From the NCBI GenBank assembly GCA_022601195.1, contig JAHZIX010000052.1:124001-188000 (forward strand): a stretch of DNA of 64,000 bases, given 5' to 3'. The notes under the pieces were generated by a model, which saw only the letters and a list, made by a program, of their open reading frames with translations, had not been told where the DNA came from and did not search any database. A program made the translations under genes and the position numbers. Position 1 is the first letter of the stretch. Every line of letters starts with the position of its first letter. The DNA is from Deltaproteobacteria bacterium. GTDB taxonomy: Bacteria > Acidobacteriota > Thermoanaerobaculia > Multivoradales > JAHZIX01. This document shows, piece after piece, positions 7,046 to 15,338 of the stretch.

Positions 7046-9427
7046 TCAGGAGAAGAGGGGGTATTTCTGAGGAGCCGACTCATGCATCAGCTCGTAAATG
7101 ACGTCGAAGATCTCCTCCGCATTGGGCTTGGAAAAGTAGTCGCCATCGGACCCATAGGGCGGGCGGTGGGCCTTGGCGGCGAGAGCTCGAGGAGGAGAGT
7201 CCAGCCAGGCGAAGGCTCCCTGGTTCTCGACGATTTCCCCCATCATGTAGGCCGTCGTTCCTCCGGGAACGTCTTCATCTACCACCACCAGGCGATTGGT
7301 CTTCTGCACCGATTCCGAAATCCGTCCGTCGATGTCGAAGGGCAGCAGGGTCTGTACATCGATGATCTCGACTTCGATGCCCACCGTGCTGAGGGTCTCC
7401 GCAGCAGCCTCGGCGATGCGGCAACAGGCACCGTAGGTCACCAGGGTTACATCGCTGCCGGAACGCAGGACCTCCGGCTGTCCCAGGGCGACGGTGAAGT
7501 CCGCGATGTTCTCCGGCAGAGCTTCCTTGAGACGATACCCATTGAGGACTTCCACCACCAGCGCCGGCTCGTCTCCTCGCAGGAGAGTGTTGTAGAAACC
7601 TGCCGCCTGGGTCATGTTTCGAGGCACACAGATATGCATCCCCCGCAGCAGATGAACCGCCGATGCCATCGGTGAGCCGCTATGCCAAATACCTTCCAGG
7701 CGATGCCCACGGGTACGGATGATCACCGGCGCCTTTTGACCACCCTTGGTGCGGTATTGCAGCGTCGCCAGGTCGTCGGAAAGGATCTGCACGCCGTAGA
7801 GGAGATAGTCCAGGTATTGAATCTCCGCCAGGGGCCGCAAACCTCTCATGGCCATGCCGATGGCTTGGCCCATGATGGTGCACTCACGGATGCCCGTATC
7901 GGCGACCCGTAGCGCTCCATATTTGTCCTGGAGACCGGTGAATCCTTTGTTGACATCTCCCAGCTGGCCGAGGTCCTCACCGAAAGCGACGAGGTGAGGG
8001 TGACGGCTCAAGTTGGCATCGAAGCAAGCATTGAGAACTTCGAAACCGTTGACCCGACGAGCCTTTTCTTCATAGCGAGGCGCCACGGTGGGCACCTTCA
8101 TCGCCGAAGAGGAAGATTCGCTGTAGAGATGGGAGCTGTAGCGACTGAGAGCGACTTCTTCCTGGGCCTTCTTCCAACGAACGATTTCCTGGCGAGCTGG
8201 CGTGTCTTCGTCGCGAGTCGCCAACAAGATTTTGTGGGCCCCCGCCAAGAGATCCCGACGCAAAGGGCTTTTGCGAGTCGCGAGATGATTCCCCGTGCTG
8301 TCGATGAGCTCTTTTTTGGCAGAGGTCTCGGCCATGGCCTCGGTGAGGGCGACAAAGGATTTGACATCCTTGCGGATCGGGGAAAGGTAGCCTTCCCACG
8401 CTCGATCCCGCGCCTCTGCCACCGTCTTCTTGTCTTCCGCTTCGTACTCGGCAAGCTCGGCGTCTTCCGCCAGGCCTTCCGCCAGCATCCAAGCGCGCAT
8501 GCGAACCAGGCCGTCGAACTCCTTCTCCCATTCCAATCTTTCCGCCGTCTTGTAGCGCTCGTGGCTGCCCGAGGTCGAGTGCCCCTGAGGCTGCGTCAAC
8601 TCGACGACGTGAACCACCGTGGGAACGTGTTCCCGGCGAACGATCTCCGAGGACATGAGGTAGGCCTCACAAAGGGCAGGATAGTCCCAGCCCTTGACGG
8701 TGTAGAGGTCGATACCCCGAGGCTCCTGCTCGTTGCGCTGGAAGCCCCGCAGCAGAGCTGAGAGATCCTGTTTGGCGACCTGAAAGAGATTGGGAACGGA
8801 AATACCGAAGCCATCGTCCCAGATGGACAGCAGCATGGGCACCTGCAGCACGGCGCTGGCGTTGATGGTCTCCCAGAACATCCCCTCGGCGCAGCTGGCG
8901 TTGCCGATGGTGCCCCAAGCGATCTCATCACCGCCTTTCGAAAAACCATCGAGCCCCTCTAGGCCTTCCAACTCCCGGTACATCTTGGAGGCTTGGGCCA
9001 GGCCCAGCAGCCGCGGCATCTGGGACCCCGTGGGGGAGACGTCGGCAGAGGAGTTTTTCATCTCCACGAGCCGTTTCCAGCTGCCATCCGCTTCGAGACT
9101 GCGAGTGGCGAAGTGGGCGTTCATGCAGCGCCCGCCGGTGGCCGGCTCGGCTTCCAGATCAGCATGGGCATAGAGCTGGGCGAAGAATTGCTCGAGAGTC
9201 AGCATGCCCGCCGCCATCATGAAAGTCTGGTCTCGGTAGTATCCGGAACGGAAGTCCCCGGTGCGAAACGCTCGGGCCATGGCCACCTGGGCCACCTCTT
9301 TACCGTCACCGAAAATCCCGAACTTGGCCTTGCCGGAAAACACTTCATTCCAACCCAACAGGCTGGCCTCACGGCTCCGAACGGCGATCCGAAAATCACC
9401 AATGACTTCTTCTCTCTTGATCTCCAA
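7046..9427 (-). CDS. 2-oxoacid dehydrogenase E1, fused alpha and beta subunits
   Basis: A 793-residue thiamine diphosphate enzyme of the branched-chain 2-oxoacid dehydrogenase type, with the alpha part at about residues 1-340 and the beta part from about 445 (NGFEVLNACFDANLSRHPHL; FGEDLGQLGDVNKG; RTRGHRLEGIWHSGSPM). It would decarboxylate 2-oxoacids and reductively acylate an E2 partner, which is not in the window. In the alpha part the usual GDG...NN cofactor motif reads GTIGNASCAEG...IWDDGFGIS (residues 172-210), as I recall from the fused Bacteroidetes-type subfamily. The start is a TTG at 9427, supported by AGGAAGG 7 nt upstream. It is monocistronic, and its 3' end touches a REP-like repeat. 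Confidence 0.88.
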   Translation of the reverse strand: MEIKREEVIGDFRIAVRSREASLLGWNEVFSGKAKFGIFGDGKEVAQVAMARAFRTGDFRSGYYRDQTFMMAAGMLTLEQFFAQLYAHADLEAEPATGGRCMNAHFATRSLEADGSWKRLVEMKNSSADVSPTGSQMPRLLGLAQASKMYRELEGLEGLDGFSKGGDEIAWGTIGNASCAEGMFWETINASAVLQVPMLLSIWDDGFGISVPNLFQVAKQDLSALLRGFQRNEQEPRGIDLYTVKGWDYPALCEAYLMSSEIVRREHVPTVVHVVELTQPQGHSTSGSHERYKTAERLEWEKEFDGLVRMRAWMLAEGLAEDAELAEYEAEDKKTVAEARDRAWEGYLSPIRKDVKSFVALTEAMAETSAKKELIDSTGNHLATRKSPLRRDLLAGAHKILLATRDEDTPARQEIVRWKKAQEEVALSRYSSHLYSESSSSAMKVPTVAPRYEEKARRVNGFEVLNACFDANLSRHPHLVAFGEDLGQLGDVNKGFTGLQDKYGALRVADTGIRECTIMGQAIGMAMRGLRPLAEIQYLDYLLYGVQILSDDLATLQYRTKGGQKAPVIIRTRGHRLEGIWHSGSPMASAVHLLRGMHICVPRNMTQAAGFYNTLLRGDEPALVVEVLNGYRLKEALPENIADFTVALGQPEVLRSGSDVTLVTYGACCRIAEAAAETLSTVGIEVEIIDVQTLLPFDIDGRISESVQKTNRLVVVDEDVPGGTTAYMMGEIVENQGAFAWLDSPPRALAAKAHRPPYGSDGDYFSKPNAEEIFDVIYELMHESAPQKYPLFS

Positions 9428-9557
9428 AACGAAACCTTCCTAGGAACTGATGAATCGGGGTTGGGAAGCTCGCGGCGTCAGCCGGGCCGGGTCCGAAAAG
9501 CTATCGAGATCCTAGCATACGCCCCACACACCCTCGCCGGGGCCGGGCTCGCCGGAA

Positions 9558-10463
9558 TCAGTAGGCAGGGACTGGGGAACGTCGCCGCCGATGACGACGA
9601 GCTTCCAGGGAAAAGATCACCAGAGCCACCCAGATGCAGCCAAAGCAGCGAAGCTGCAGGGAAGAAAACGGCTCACCATAGACCCCAACAGCAATCAAGA
9701 ACTGCAAGGTGGGAGCCAAGTACTGAAAGAAACCCAAGGTGGTCAAAGGCAATCGCCTTGCTGCATTCGAAAACCACAGCAAGGGCAACGCAGTCATCAG
9801 CCCGGTAGCTACCAGGAGCAGCAGCCGGCCGGGAGACGCCTGGAGAAAATACGCTTCGCCCCGAAACCCGAGCCAAACCAGAAAGCCCGCCGCAAGAGGC
9901 ACCAGGAGAGACGTCTCTAGATTGGACCCAACCAGAGCATCCACGGGCGAAACCTTCCTCACCAGCCCGTAAAAGCCAAAGCTCACCATGAGAGCGATGG
10001 CGATCCATGGGAAGGTCTCGGAACGGATGGCCAGCTGCATGACACCGGCCGCTGCCAGCGCTACCGCCACCCATTGCCAAGGGCGCAAACGCTCCCCCAG
10101 GAAAACCATCCCTAGGACGACGTTGAACAGAGGATTCATGAAGTAGCCGAGACTCCCTTGGAGGATGTTCCCCGTGGCCACCGCATAGACGTACAGGTAC
10201 CAGTTGAACCCGATCAGCAGAGCCGCCAAGACGAAAAAGCGTAGAGTTCGAAGATCCCGGTAGCCCCGTTGAAGCTCTCGGAAACGACCACGCCAGACAA
10301 GCAGGAGCAGGAACACCACCATCGCCGCCACGATTCGGTAAGCCAGGAGCTCTCCCGACGGTATGGTGGTGAGAAGCTTCCAGAATAGGGGAGCGAACCC
10401 CCAGGTGCCATAGGCAGCCAGGGCGTAGAGAACGCCAGCCGTGGTCGTTTTGGAATCAGCCAT
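9558..10463 (-). CDS. rarD: RarD-like EamA family transporter
   Basis: A 301-residue inner membrane protein with about ten hydrophobic segments and two EamA repeats. AAYGTWGFAPLFWKLL at the N-terminus, LIGFNWYLYVYAVATG, LGYFMNPLFNVVLG and LGFFQYLAPTLQFLIAV are characteristic of the RarD (chloramphenicol-sensitive protein) branch of the drug/metabolite transporter superfamily. Substrate and direction are unknown for most members. It ends with a basic cytoplasmic tail (EARRHRRRRS). It lies downstream of and in the same direction as the hotdog gene, separated by about 32 bp, so the two may be co-transcribed. Confidence 0.88.
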   Translation of the reverse strand: MADSKTTTAGVLYALAAYGTWGFAPLFWKLLTTIPSGELLAYRIVAAMVVFLLLLVWRGRFRELQRGYRDLRTLRFFVLAALLIGFNWYLYVYAVATGNILQGSLGYFMNPLFNVVLGMVFLGERLRPWQWVAVALAAAGVMQLAIRSETFPWIAIALMVSFGFYGLVRKVSPVDALVGSNLETSLLVPLAAGFLVWLGFRGEAYFLQASPGRLLLLVATGLMTALPLLWFSNAARRLPLTTLGFFQYLAPTLQFLIAVGVYGEPFSSLQLRCFGCIWVALVIFSLEARRHRRRRSPVPAY

Positions 10464-10495
10464 GAAAGAGGAACAGAAAGGAAAAGGGGGGAATA

Positions 10496-10825
10496 CTAGG
10501 CCATGACAGCGAAGGTCACTGCGGCCTTGGCGACCAATTTGTCGTCTTGATAGACCTCGCCTTCGGCGAAGATCAAAGTTCGCCCGGCCTTGAGCACCCG
10601 TCCCTTGGCGACGAGCTTCCCGGCTACCGCCCGGCGCATCAAACTGAGGTTGACGTTGGTCGGCACCACGGAACGATTCGCCGCCTGAGCAGCGGAAACT
10701 TCCACCAGAGTCGCCAGAACGGCAAAGTGGATGGTCCCCGGCATCACCTCGTGCTCGGGTCGAGTCTCCAGCTCCACCCCGTCATCGGTCGCCACCATGC
10801 CCAGCTCTCGATTGAAATTCGCCAT
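10496..10825 (-). CDS. PaaI-like hotdog-fold thioesterase family protein
   Basis: A 109-residue protein: MANFNRELGMVATDDGVELE, then GTIHFAVLATLVEVSAAQA, then VPTNVNLSLMRRAVAGKLVAK and a final beta strand KAAVTFAVMA. The length, the central helix and the strand order fit the PaaI/DUF4442 hotdog families, which hydrolyse acyl-CoA or act as binding folds. The catalytic acidic residue of PaaI enzymes is not certain here; Glu in TLVEVSAAQ is the best candidate. A GTG 9 bp upstream (10834) is an alternative start. Substrate unknown. Confidence 0.7.
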   Translation of the reverse strand: MANFNRELGMVATDDGVELETRPEHEVMPGTIHFAVLATLVEVSAAQAANRSVVPTNVNLSLMRRAVAGKLVAKGRVLKAGRTLIFAEGEVYQDDKLVAKAAVTFAVMA

Positions 10826-10834
10826 GGCGGGCAC

Positions 10835-11185
10835 TATAGCTCACCGGCTCGGAAGTGTCCCCTTCGAGAGGGGGCCGAGCGCGGCCAGTCCGAAAGTAGC
10901 CGGTCCCAAGAACCGGTCCTAAGAGGCGGTCCGAAAGCTGTACGCCGGCTTCTTGCAACTCCCCCTACCCCAGCCACGTATCTAGAAACCAAACCGACCT
11001 TCGCGCCTCGAGATAGGGCCCCGCAGAAAGACCCCGACAAAGGGACCTTTTGCGGCGACTAGAATAGCTCTTTCGCCGGCCTAGATTTCTCGCCGTTGGA
11101 AGCGTTGGCCCCAAAAGCCAGGTACCAGATAAACTCGACCGCGGAGCGTCGAAGTACTCAATCCGCGAAACTGTAGGGAGAAACC
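10835..11185. other. Intergenic region, no gene seen
   Basis: About 350 bp between the divergent hotdog and PQQ-propeller genes. No ORF with a plausible start or ribosome binding site, no RNA gene and no strong inverted repeat was recognised. It must hold the promoters for both directions. Confidence 0.5.
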
Positions 11186-12427
11186 ATGAAGCCGACTTAC
11201 CGACCGAGGCTTGCTGCCATCGCGTTGCTCTCCTTTCTCGTTACCGCTACCCCCTCGGTAGCTGCCGAGAAGGAAGCCGGGTGGCCCCAATTTCGCGGTC
11301 CTGACCGCAACGGCGTCTCTGCCGAGCAAGGCCTGCTGGCGGCTTGGCCGGAAGCCGGCCCCAAGGAGCTTTGGCGCGTCCCTCTGGGTGCCGGGTACTC
11401 TGCCGTCGTTGCCCAGGGAAATCGGCTCTTCACTCAATTCGCCGCCGGCGAAGAGGAAGTCATTGCCAGCTTCAACCCCTCCGATGGCAGCGAGGTTTGG
11501 AGGGTCAGCCTAGGCAAGACCCTGGAGACGGAAATGGGCAATGGCCCCCGTTCGACCCCCACCGTCGCGGGAGACACCATTTTCGCCGTGGGCTCGGCGG
11601 CAGTGCTCATGGCCTTGCGCACCAAGGATGGCAAAGTCCAATGGCAAGTGGATCTACAGAAGCGGTTTCCGGGCCGCCTGCCCAATTGGGGTCTTTCCAC
11701 CTCCCCGCTGGTCGACGGTGACCTGGTGATCTTCGAAGTTGGCAGCGAAGAGGCCTCCATCGCAGCCTTCGACCGGAAGACCGGTGAGACCCGGTGGACC
11801 ACCACCGAGAAGTCTGCCGGCTATAACTCTCCCCTGGCAGCGACTCTCGATGGAGTCCGCCAGTACATCTTCGCCCCCAGCTCAGCTCCCAAGGTCATCT
11901 CCCTGCTCCCGGACGGCACCCTCTACTGGACCCACGAATGGCACGGCGGCACCATCGCCATGCCGGTGCAAGTGGGGGATGACGGCATTTTCGTCTCCGC
12001 CTCCTCAGATGTCGGGGGCATGCTGCTGCGAGTTCGCTCCGAGGGAGGTCAGGCCAAGGTGGAAGAAGTCTGGCGCAACCGCGAAATGAAAAATCACTTC
12101 TCTTCTTCGGTCGCCTATGATGGACACATCTACGGCTTCGACAACGGCTCCCTGAAGTGCATCGACGCGACCAGTGGGGAGCGGAAATGGACCAAGCGGG
12201 GCCTCGGCAAAGGGACCCTGATCGTGGCGGAGGGAAAGCTCTTCTTACTCAGTGAACGCGGCCAACTGGTCATGGCTCGGGCGACCCCCGAGGCCTACGA
12301 CGAGCTCGGGCGCAAGCAGGTTCTCTCCGGTAAGACCTGGACTTCCCCCTCCCTCGCCGATGGCAGGCTCTACCTGCGCGACTTGGAGGATTTGGTATGT
12401 CTCGATGTGAGGGCTCAAGGATCATGA
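11186..12427 (+). CDS. Exported PQQ-type (BamB-like) beta-propeller protein
   Basis: A 413-residue protein with a Sec signal peptide (RLAAIALLSFLVTATPSVAA) and repeated propeller blades of the PQQ/quinoprotein type: WPQFRGPDRNGVSAEQG at the start (typical of this secreted family), then SDGSEVWRVSLG, KDGKVQWQVDLQ, KTGETRWTT, DGTLYWTHEWHG and TSGERKWTKRG. These outer blade strands are also found in BamB. No cofactor ligands can be assigned, so it may be structural and not a dehydrogenase. GGGAGAAACC precedes the ATG. It is first of three genes: its stop overlaps the next start by 4 bp. Confidence 0.85.
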   Translation: MKPTYRPRLAAIALLSFLVTATPSVAAEKEAGWPQFRGPDRNGVSAEQGLLAAWPEAGPKELWRVPLGAGYSAVVAQGNRLFTQFAAGEEEVIASFNPSDGSEVWRVSLGKTLETEMGNGPRSTPTVAGDTIFAVGSAAVLMALRTKDGKVQWQVDLQKRFPGRLPNWGLSTSPLVDGDLVIFEVGSEEASIAAFDRKTGETRWTTTEKSAGYNSPLAATLDGVRQYIFAPSSAPKVISLLPDGTLYWTHEWHGGTIAMPVQVGDDGIFVSASSDVGGMLLRVRSEGGQAKVEEVWRNREMKNHFSSSVAYDGHIYGFDNGSLKCIDATSGERKWTKRGLGKGTLIVAEGKLFLLSERGQLVMARATPEAYDELGRKQVLSGKTWTSPSLADGRLYLRDLEDLVCLDVRAQGS

Positions 12428-13662
12428 AGACGACGACTCGCTTCGGTAGAACTTTTCTCGCCAGCCTTTGTGGGCTTGTCCTATTCGCCGCCACCGCTGA
12501 ACAAGCCACGGCGGAAAAGGCCGCCGCTGAAAAAAACCTGACCGTAGAAGAAGTGCTGGCCAAGCACCTCGAAGCAAAAGGGGGCCAGGCGGCCTGGGAT
12601 GCCATGACCAGCTTGCGAGTCGCCGGCACTCACACGGCCTTTGGGGAAACCGGGTCGTTCACCCTCCATCGCCAACGGCCGACCTCTTACCTCTTTCAAT
12701 TTCAATCCCCCAATGGCCCTTCGGTGATCGGTTATGACGGCGAGACCGCCTGGGCCATCGAACCCGTCGCCGGCCACGATTGGGCTCTCCCCGCTGGGCA
12801 GGTGGATGCCAGCGTGATCGTTCCCGAAGCGGACTTTGCAGGAGCCCTACTGGATGCGAAGACGCTGGGCCATCGCGTCGAGCTGGTCGGACGCGGGGAC
12901 TTCGATGGCGAGGACACCTATCAGCTCGCCGTTCATCGCAAGGATGGCGGAATGGAAACCTGGCATATCTCTTCCGACACCTTTCTAGAGTTCGCCCGCG
13001 TCGCCCCCGCCTCCGACTACGGCAGCCCCATCGCCGAGGGCCGCACCTACTTCTTGGACTTCCGCCGCATCGGCGACCTCATGCTCCCCCACCACATCGA
13101 AAAGGAGTACGGCACTCGCCTGCGCATTTCGGACATCGATACCGTCACGATCAACCCGGGTGCTCCGAAAGGTTTTTTTGAGCTCGCGTTGCCGCCCGGT
13201 CAAAAGAAGTTAGCTTCTTTGGCCGGCGACTGGAAGGTCAAGGTAGAAACCCGTTCTCATCCGAGAGCTCCCTGGCAGGAAACCACCACCACCACCACGA
13301 TCAACTCGCGCTTTCACGGTGCCCTGCTGGAAGAAAATCTCCAATTCGAAGCCGACGGTCGCCTCCAGGAGCTTTCCCACCGCCGCACCTTCGACCGATA
13401 CACTGGCCTCTACGGCCAAACCCTCTTCGATAACTACTCCCTGCACCAGGATCGTCTAGAGGGAAGTTTAGAAGAGGGGAAAATCGTCGCCACAAATCTG
13501 GACACCGGCACAGCCTGGAAGCTCGATGGCAAGACGGTCCACACCCGATTGACCACCTACGACATCGAAAAAGACAGCTTCAAGGTGGACAGTGAGTCCT
13601 CCACGAATGGCGGGGAGAAATGGTTTCTGAACCTACGACTGACCTATACACGGGAGCCCTAA
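12424..13662 (+). CDS. Exported two-domain protein (outer membrane lipoprotein-sorting-like and DUF1579-like)
   Basis: The ATG at 12424 overlaps the previous stop (ATGA), giving 412 residues. A signal peptide (FLASLCGLVLFAATAEQATA) is followed by LTVEEVLAKHLEAKGGQAAW and a beta-rich region (SPNGPSVIGYDGETAWAIEP; YFLDFRRIGDLMLPHHIEK) that resembles the LolA/LppX-like fold of secreted Acidobacteriota and Myxococcota proteins. The last 150 residues (LASLAGDWKVKVETRSHP; NSRFHGALLEENL) resemble the DUF1579 lipocalin-like domain. Both domains bind hydrophobic ligands in known relatives; the ligand here is unknown. Gene order with the PQQ-propeller protein suggests a shared envelope role. Confidence 0.65.
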   Translation: MKTTTRFGRTFLASLCGLVLFAATAEQATAEKAAAEKNLTVEEVLAKHLEAKGGQAAWDAMTSLRVAGTHTAFGETGSFTLHRQRPTSYLFQFQSPNGPSVIGYDGETAWAIEPVAGHDWALPAGQVDASVIVPEADFAGALLDAKTLGHRVELVGRGDFDGEDTYQLAVHRKDGGMETWHISSDTFLEFARVAPASDYGSPIAEGRTYFLDFRRIGDLMLPHHIEKEYGTRLRISDIDTVTINPGAPKGFFELALPPGQKKLASLAGDWKVKVETRSHPRAPWQETTTTTTINSRFHGALLEENLQFEADGRLQELSHRRTFDRYTGLYGQTLFDNYSLHQDRLEGSLEEGKIVATNLDTGTAWKLDGKTVHTRLTTYDIEKDSFKVDSESSTNGGEKWFLNLRLTYTREP

Positions 13663-13878
13663 ATGTTCCAGGAGCCCCACTGCCCACTGTGCTCTGCCGA
13701 CCTCGTCAAGGAAACCGATGTTTGGACTCAGAGAAGCGGCCAGATGGCGCCGAGCTACGCCCAGGCCTGGGTTTGCAAGAACTGTGGCACAGCGTGGCCA
13801 ATCGGACTCAAAGGCGGGAGCGCCTTAAGGCCGAAGGCATGGAAGGCGATATGGGCCAAGGGTAAGAGATACAAGTAG
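13663..13878 (+). CDS. Small zinc-ribbon protein
   Basis: A 71-residue protein whose ATG directly follows the previous stop. Two Cys pairs, CPLC (residues 7-10) and CKNC (38-41), are placed like a zinc ribbon. The C-terminus is basic (KAWKAIWAKGKRYK). There is no signal peptide, although the two upstream gene products are exported. Function unknown; possibly nucleic-acid or protein binding. Confidence 0.65.
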   Translation: MFQEPHCPLCSADLVKETDVWTQRSGQMAPSYAQAWVCKNCGTAWPIGLKGGSALRPKAWKAIWAKGKRYK

Positions 13879-14000
13879 CTGCTGGCTGCCCGGTGGCGCC
13901 ACAGAGGCGGGCATTCGAGGAATCGCTACCAGTTACGAGACTCCTCTGCTAATCATCTCAACACTCGGCCCAGATATACTCCAGCCGAGGCAGGCTCGTC

Positions 14001-14546
14001 ATGGGAATCTTCAATCGAAATCAGCATGGGAAGTGGAAAGGTAGCGAGATTGTTCGCCGTTACCGGGAATACGCGCAGCAGTTTCGAGTAGGCAAGCGGC
14101 GCCCACTCAATGCTGCCACTTACGGAGAAGATCCCAACCATTGGGGGCATCTCGTGATGAATCGGGTCATTCAAGGAATCGACGCCCACGACCCGGCCTG
14201 TGCGCAGATCGGCATCGAGCTCATCGAAGAAGATCGTGGGTTTCTCTTTGGTGCGATCTACAAGGCAAATACGGCGAAGGCTCTTCGTCGGTGTGAATCC
14301 TTGACCCATGGGCAAATCTCTCGCATCCGTAGCCGCGTTGTCGGAATGCTCCAATCCGGCGAGGTCCCACGGGAATATCGAGAATACGCGAAGCTGCTGC
14401 GAGCTGTCGGGATCGGCCCGTATAGGAAGGAAATCGAGGATGCGGTTCCACGGAATCGATTTGCGACTCGCGCGAAAGCCTACTTCTTGAACCACTGTTT
14501 TCCGGTAGATGAAACACGGGCCAAATCTCCGAGCGGAGAGAGCTAG
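14001..14546 (+). CDS. Conserved-type hypothetical basic protein
   Basis: A 181-residue soluble, basic, mostly helical protein: MGIFNRNQHGKWKG..., NHWGHLVMNRVIQGIDAHDPA, then ISRIRSRVVGMLQSGEVPRE and a C-terminal basic helix. GAGGCAGG lies about 10 nt upstream of the ATG. There is no membrane segment or recognisable motif. The opposite strand also has a long open frame (13953-14495), but its product is less protein-like and has no ribosome binding site. Function not recognised. Confidence 0.55.
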   Translation: MGIFNRNQHGKWKGSEIVRRYREYAQQFRVGKRRPLNAATYGEDPNHWGHLVMNRVIQGIDAHDPACAQIGIELIEEDRGFLFGAIYKANTAKALRRCESLTHGQISRIRSRVVGMLQSGEVPREYREYAKLLRAVGIGPYRKEIEDAVPRNRFATRAKAYFLNHCFPVDETRAKSPSGES

Positions 14547-14812
14547 TCGTCCTGATCGTCTGACCTTTCCCCTTCACAGCACTGCATTTCCTTGAAGTCG
14601 AGGTCTACTCAGACGCGGTGACCTTTCTAGCGAAGGCTCGGCTAACGTGGGTGTGCTGAATTCCTCCAGGGCCAGGGAGATTTTCCCAGCAGCCAGGCTA
14701 AGCGGTATAGTGGCCCCAGAGTATCCATACAATTTGGTACAGAGGCAGGCCACCCGAAGAGTGCCCGCGCGAGCAAAGCACTACTTTCAGCGGCTTGCCA
14801 GGAGGAGGATTT

Positions 14813-14983
14813 ATGTCTCTCAACGCTCCTAAGCAAATCACTTTCGTGATTTCCCTGATCCTGGTCATTATTGCAGCCTTGGTCGTCGCCGGGGTGGTCC
14901 CATCCCTGCCAATCGCCGCATTCTGGATTGCATTCATTGGCTATGCCCTCCTGGCCTTGGGGTGCCTCCTACCAAATCTATAA
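14813..14983 (+). CDS. Small two-helix membrane protein
   Basis: A 56-residue protein, MSLNAPKQITFVISLILVII..., with two hydrophobic segments (about residues 9-30 and 33-52) and a very short loop. The AGGAGGAGG at 14800-14808 places the start at 14813, not at the ATG at 14795. Neighbours are unrelated. Function unknown; possibly a small inner membrane protein of the kind often missed in annotation. Confidence 0.6.
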   Translation: MSLNAPKQITFVISLILVIIAALVVAGVVPSLPIAAFWIAFIGYALLALGCLLPNL

Positions 14984-15338
14984 GCGGCCCTGAGAACAAG
15001 ACGAGACATGAAATCAGCGATGGCTAGAAGATCGTCTCGTGAAACGGTCTCCGCCCCTAGCAAGGGCGGAGCCGATTGTCCGTCAACAGCCAGCCCTTCC
15101 TTCCCGCCAGCTTCGGTGCGAAACGGCGTAGAGGCCGCGAGATCCAAGGAAAAGAAGAGTGTGATTTCTGTGACTTGACGCACCGTGACACTCTGCCTTG
15201 GAGGAGAACCACCTTCTAGCGCCAAGGACCTTGGACAGATACGAAGCCACACCAGAGGGATGGTGAGAAACGCGGCGACGGCCGCATAGCTAAGTTGTCC
15301 GCTTTTTCAGGGGAAGGTCAACTACCGTTCGGCAAGTC
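14984..15338. other. Intergenic region carrying a degenerate dispersed repeat
   Basis: No gene is supported here. Positions 15129-15278 align, with gaps, to the reverse complement of 46036-46206; the rest shows nothing recognisable. Confidence 0.45.
15129..15278 (+). repeat. Degenerate dispersed repeat, copy A
   Basis: Shared blocks with the reverse complement of 46036-46206, in order: GAGATCCAAGG, GTGATTTCTG, GTGACACTCTG, GAGGAG, CCTTCT, GATACG and GGTGAGAA. About 150 bp align with small indels. Neither copy holds a convincing ORF, so this looks like a decayed element or gene remnant. Confidence 0.5.

Noticed and set aside
13953..14495. 180-codon minus-strand ORF opposite the hypothetical gene at 14001
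   Set aside because: No ribosome binding site and unbalanced composition; the plus-strand frame reads more like a protein.
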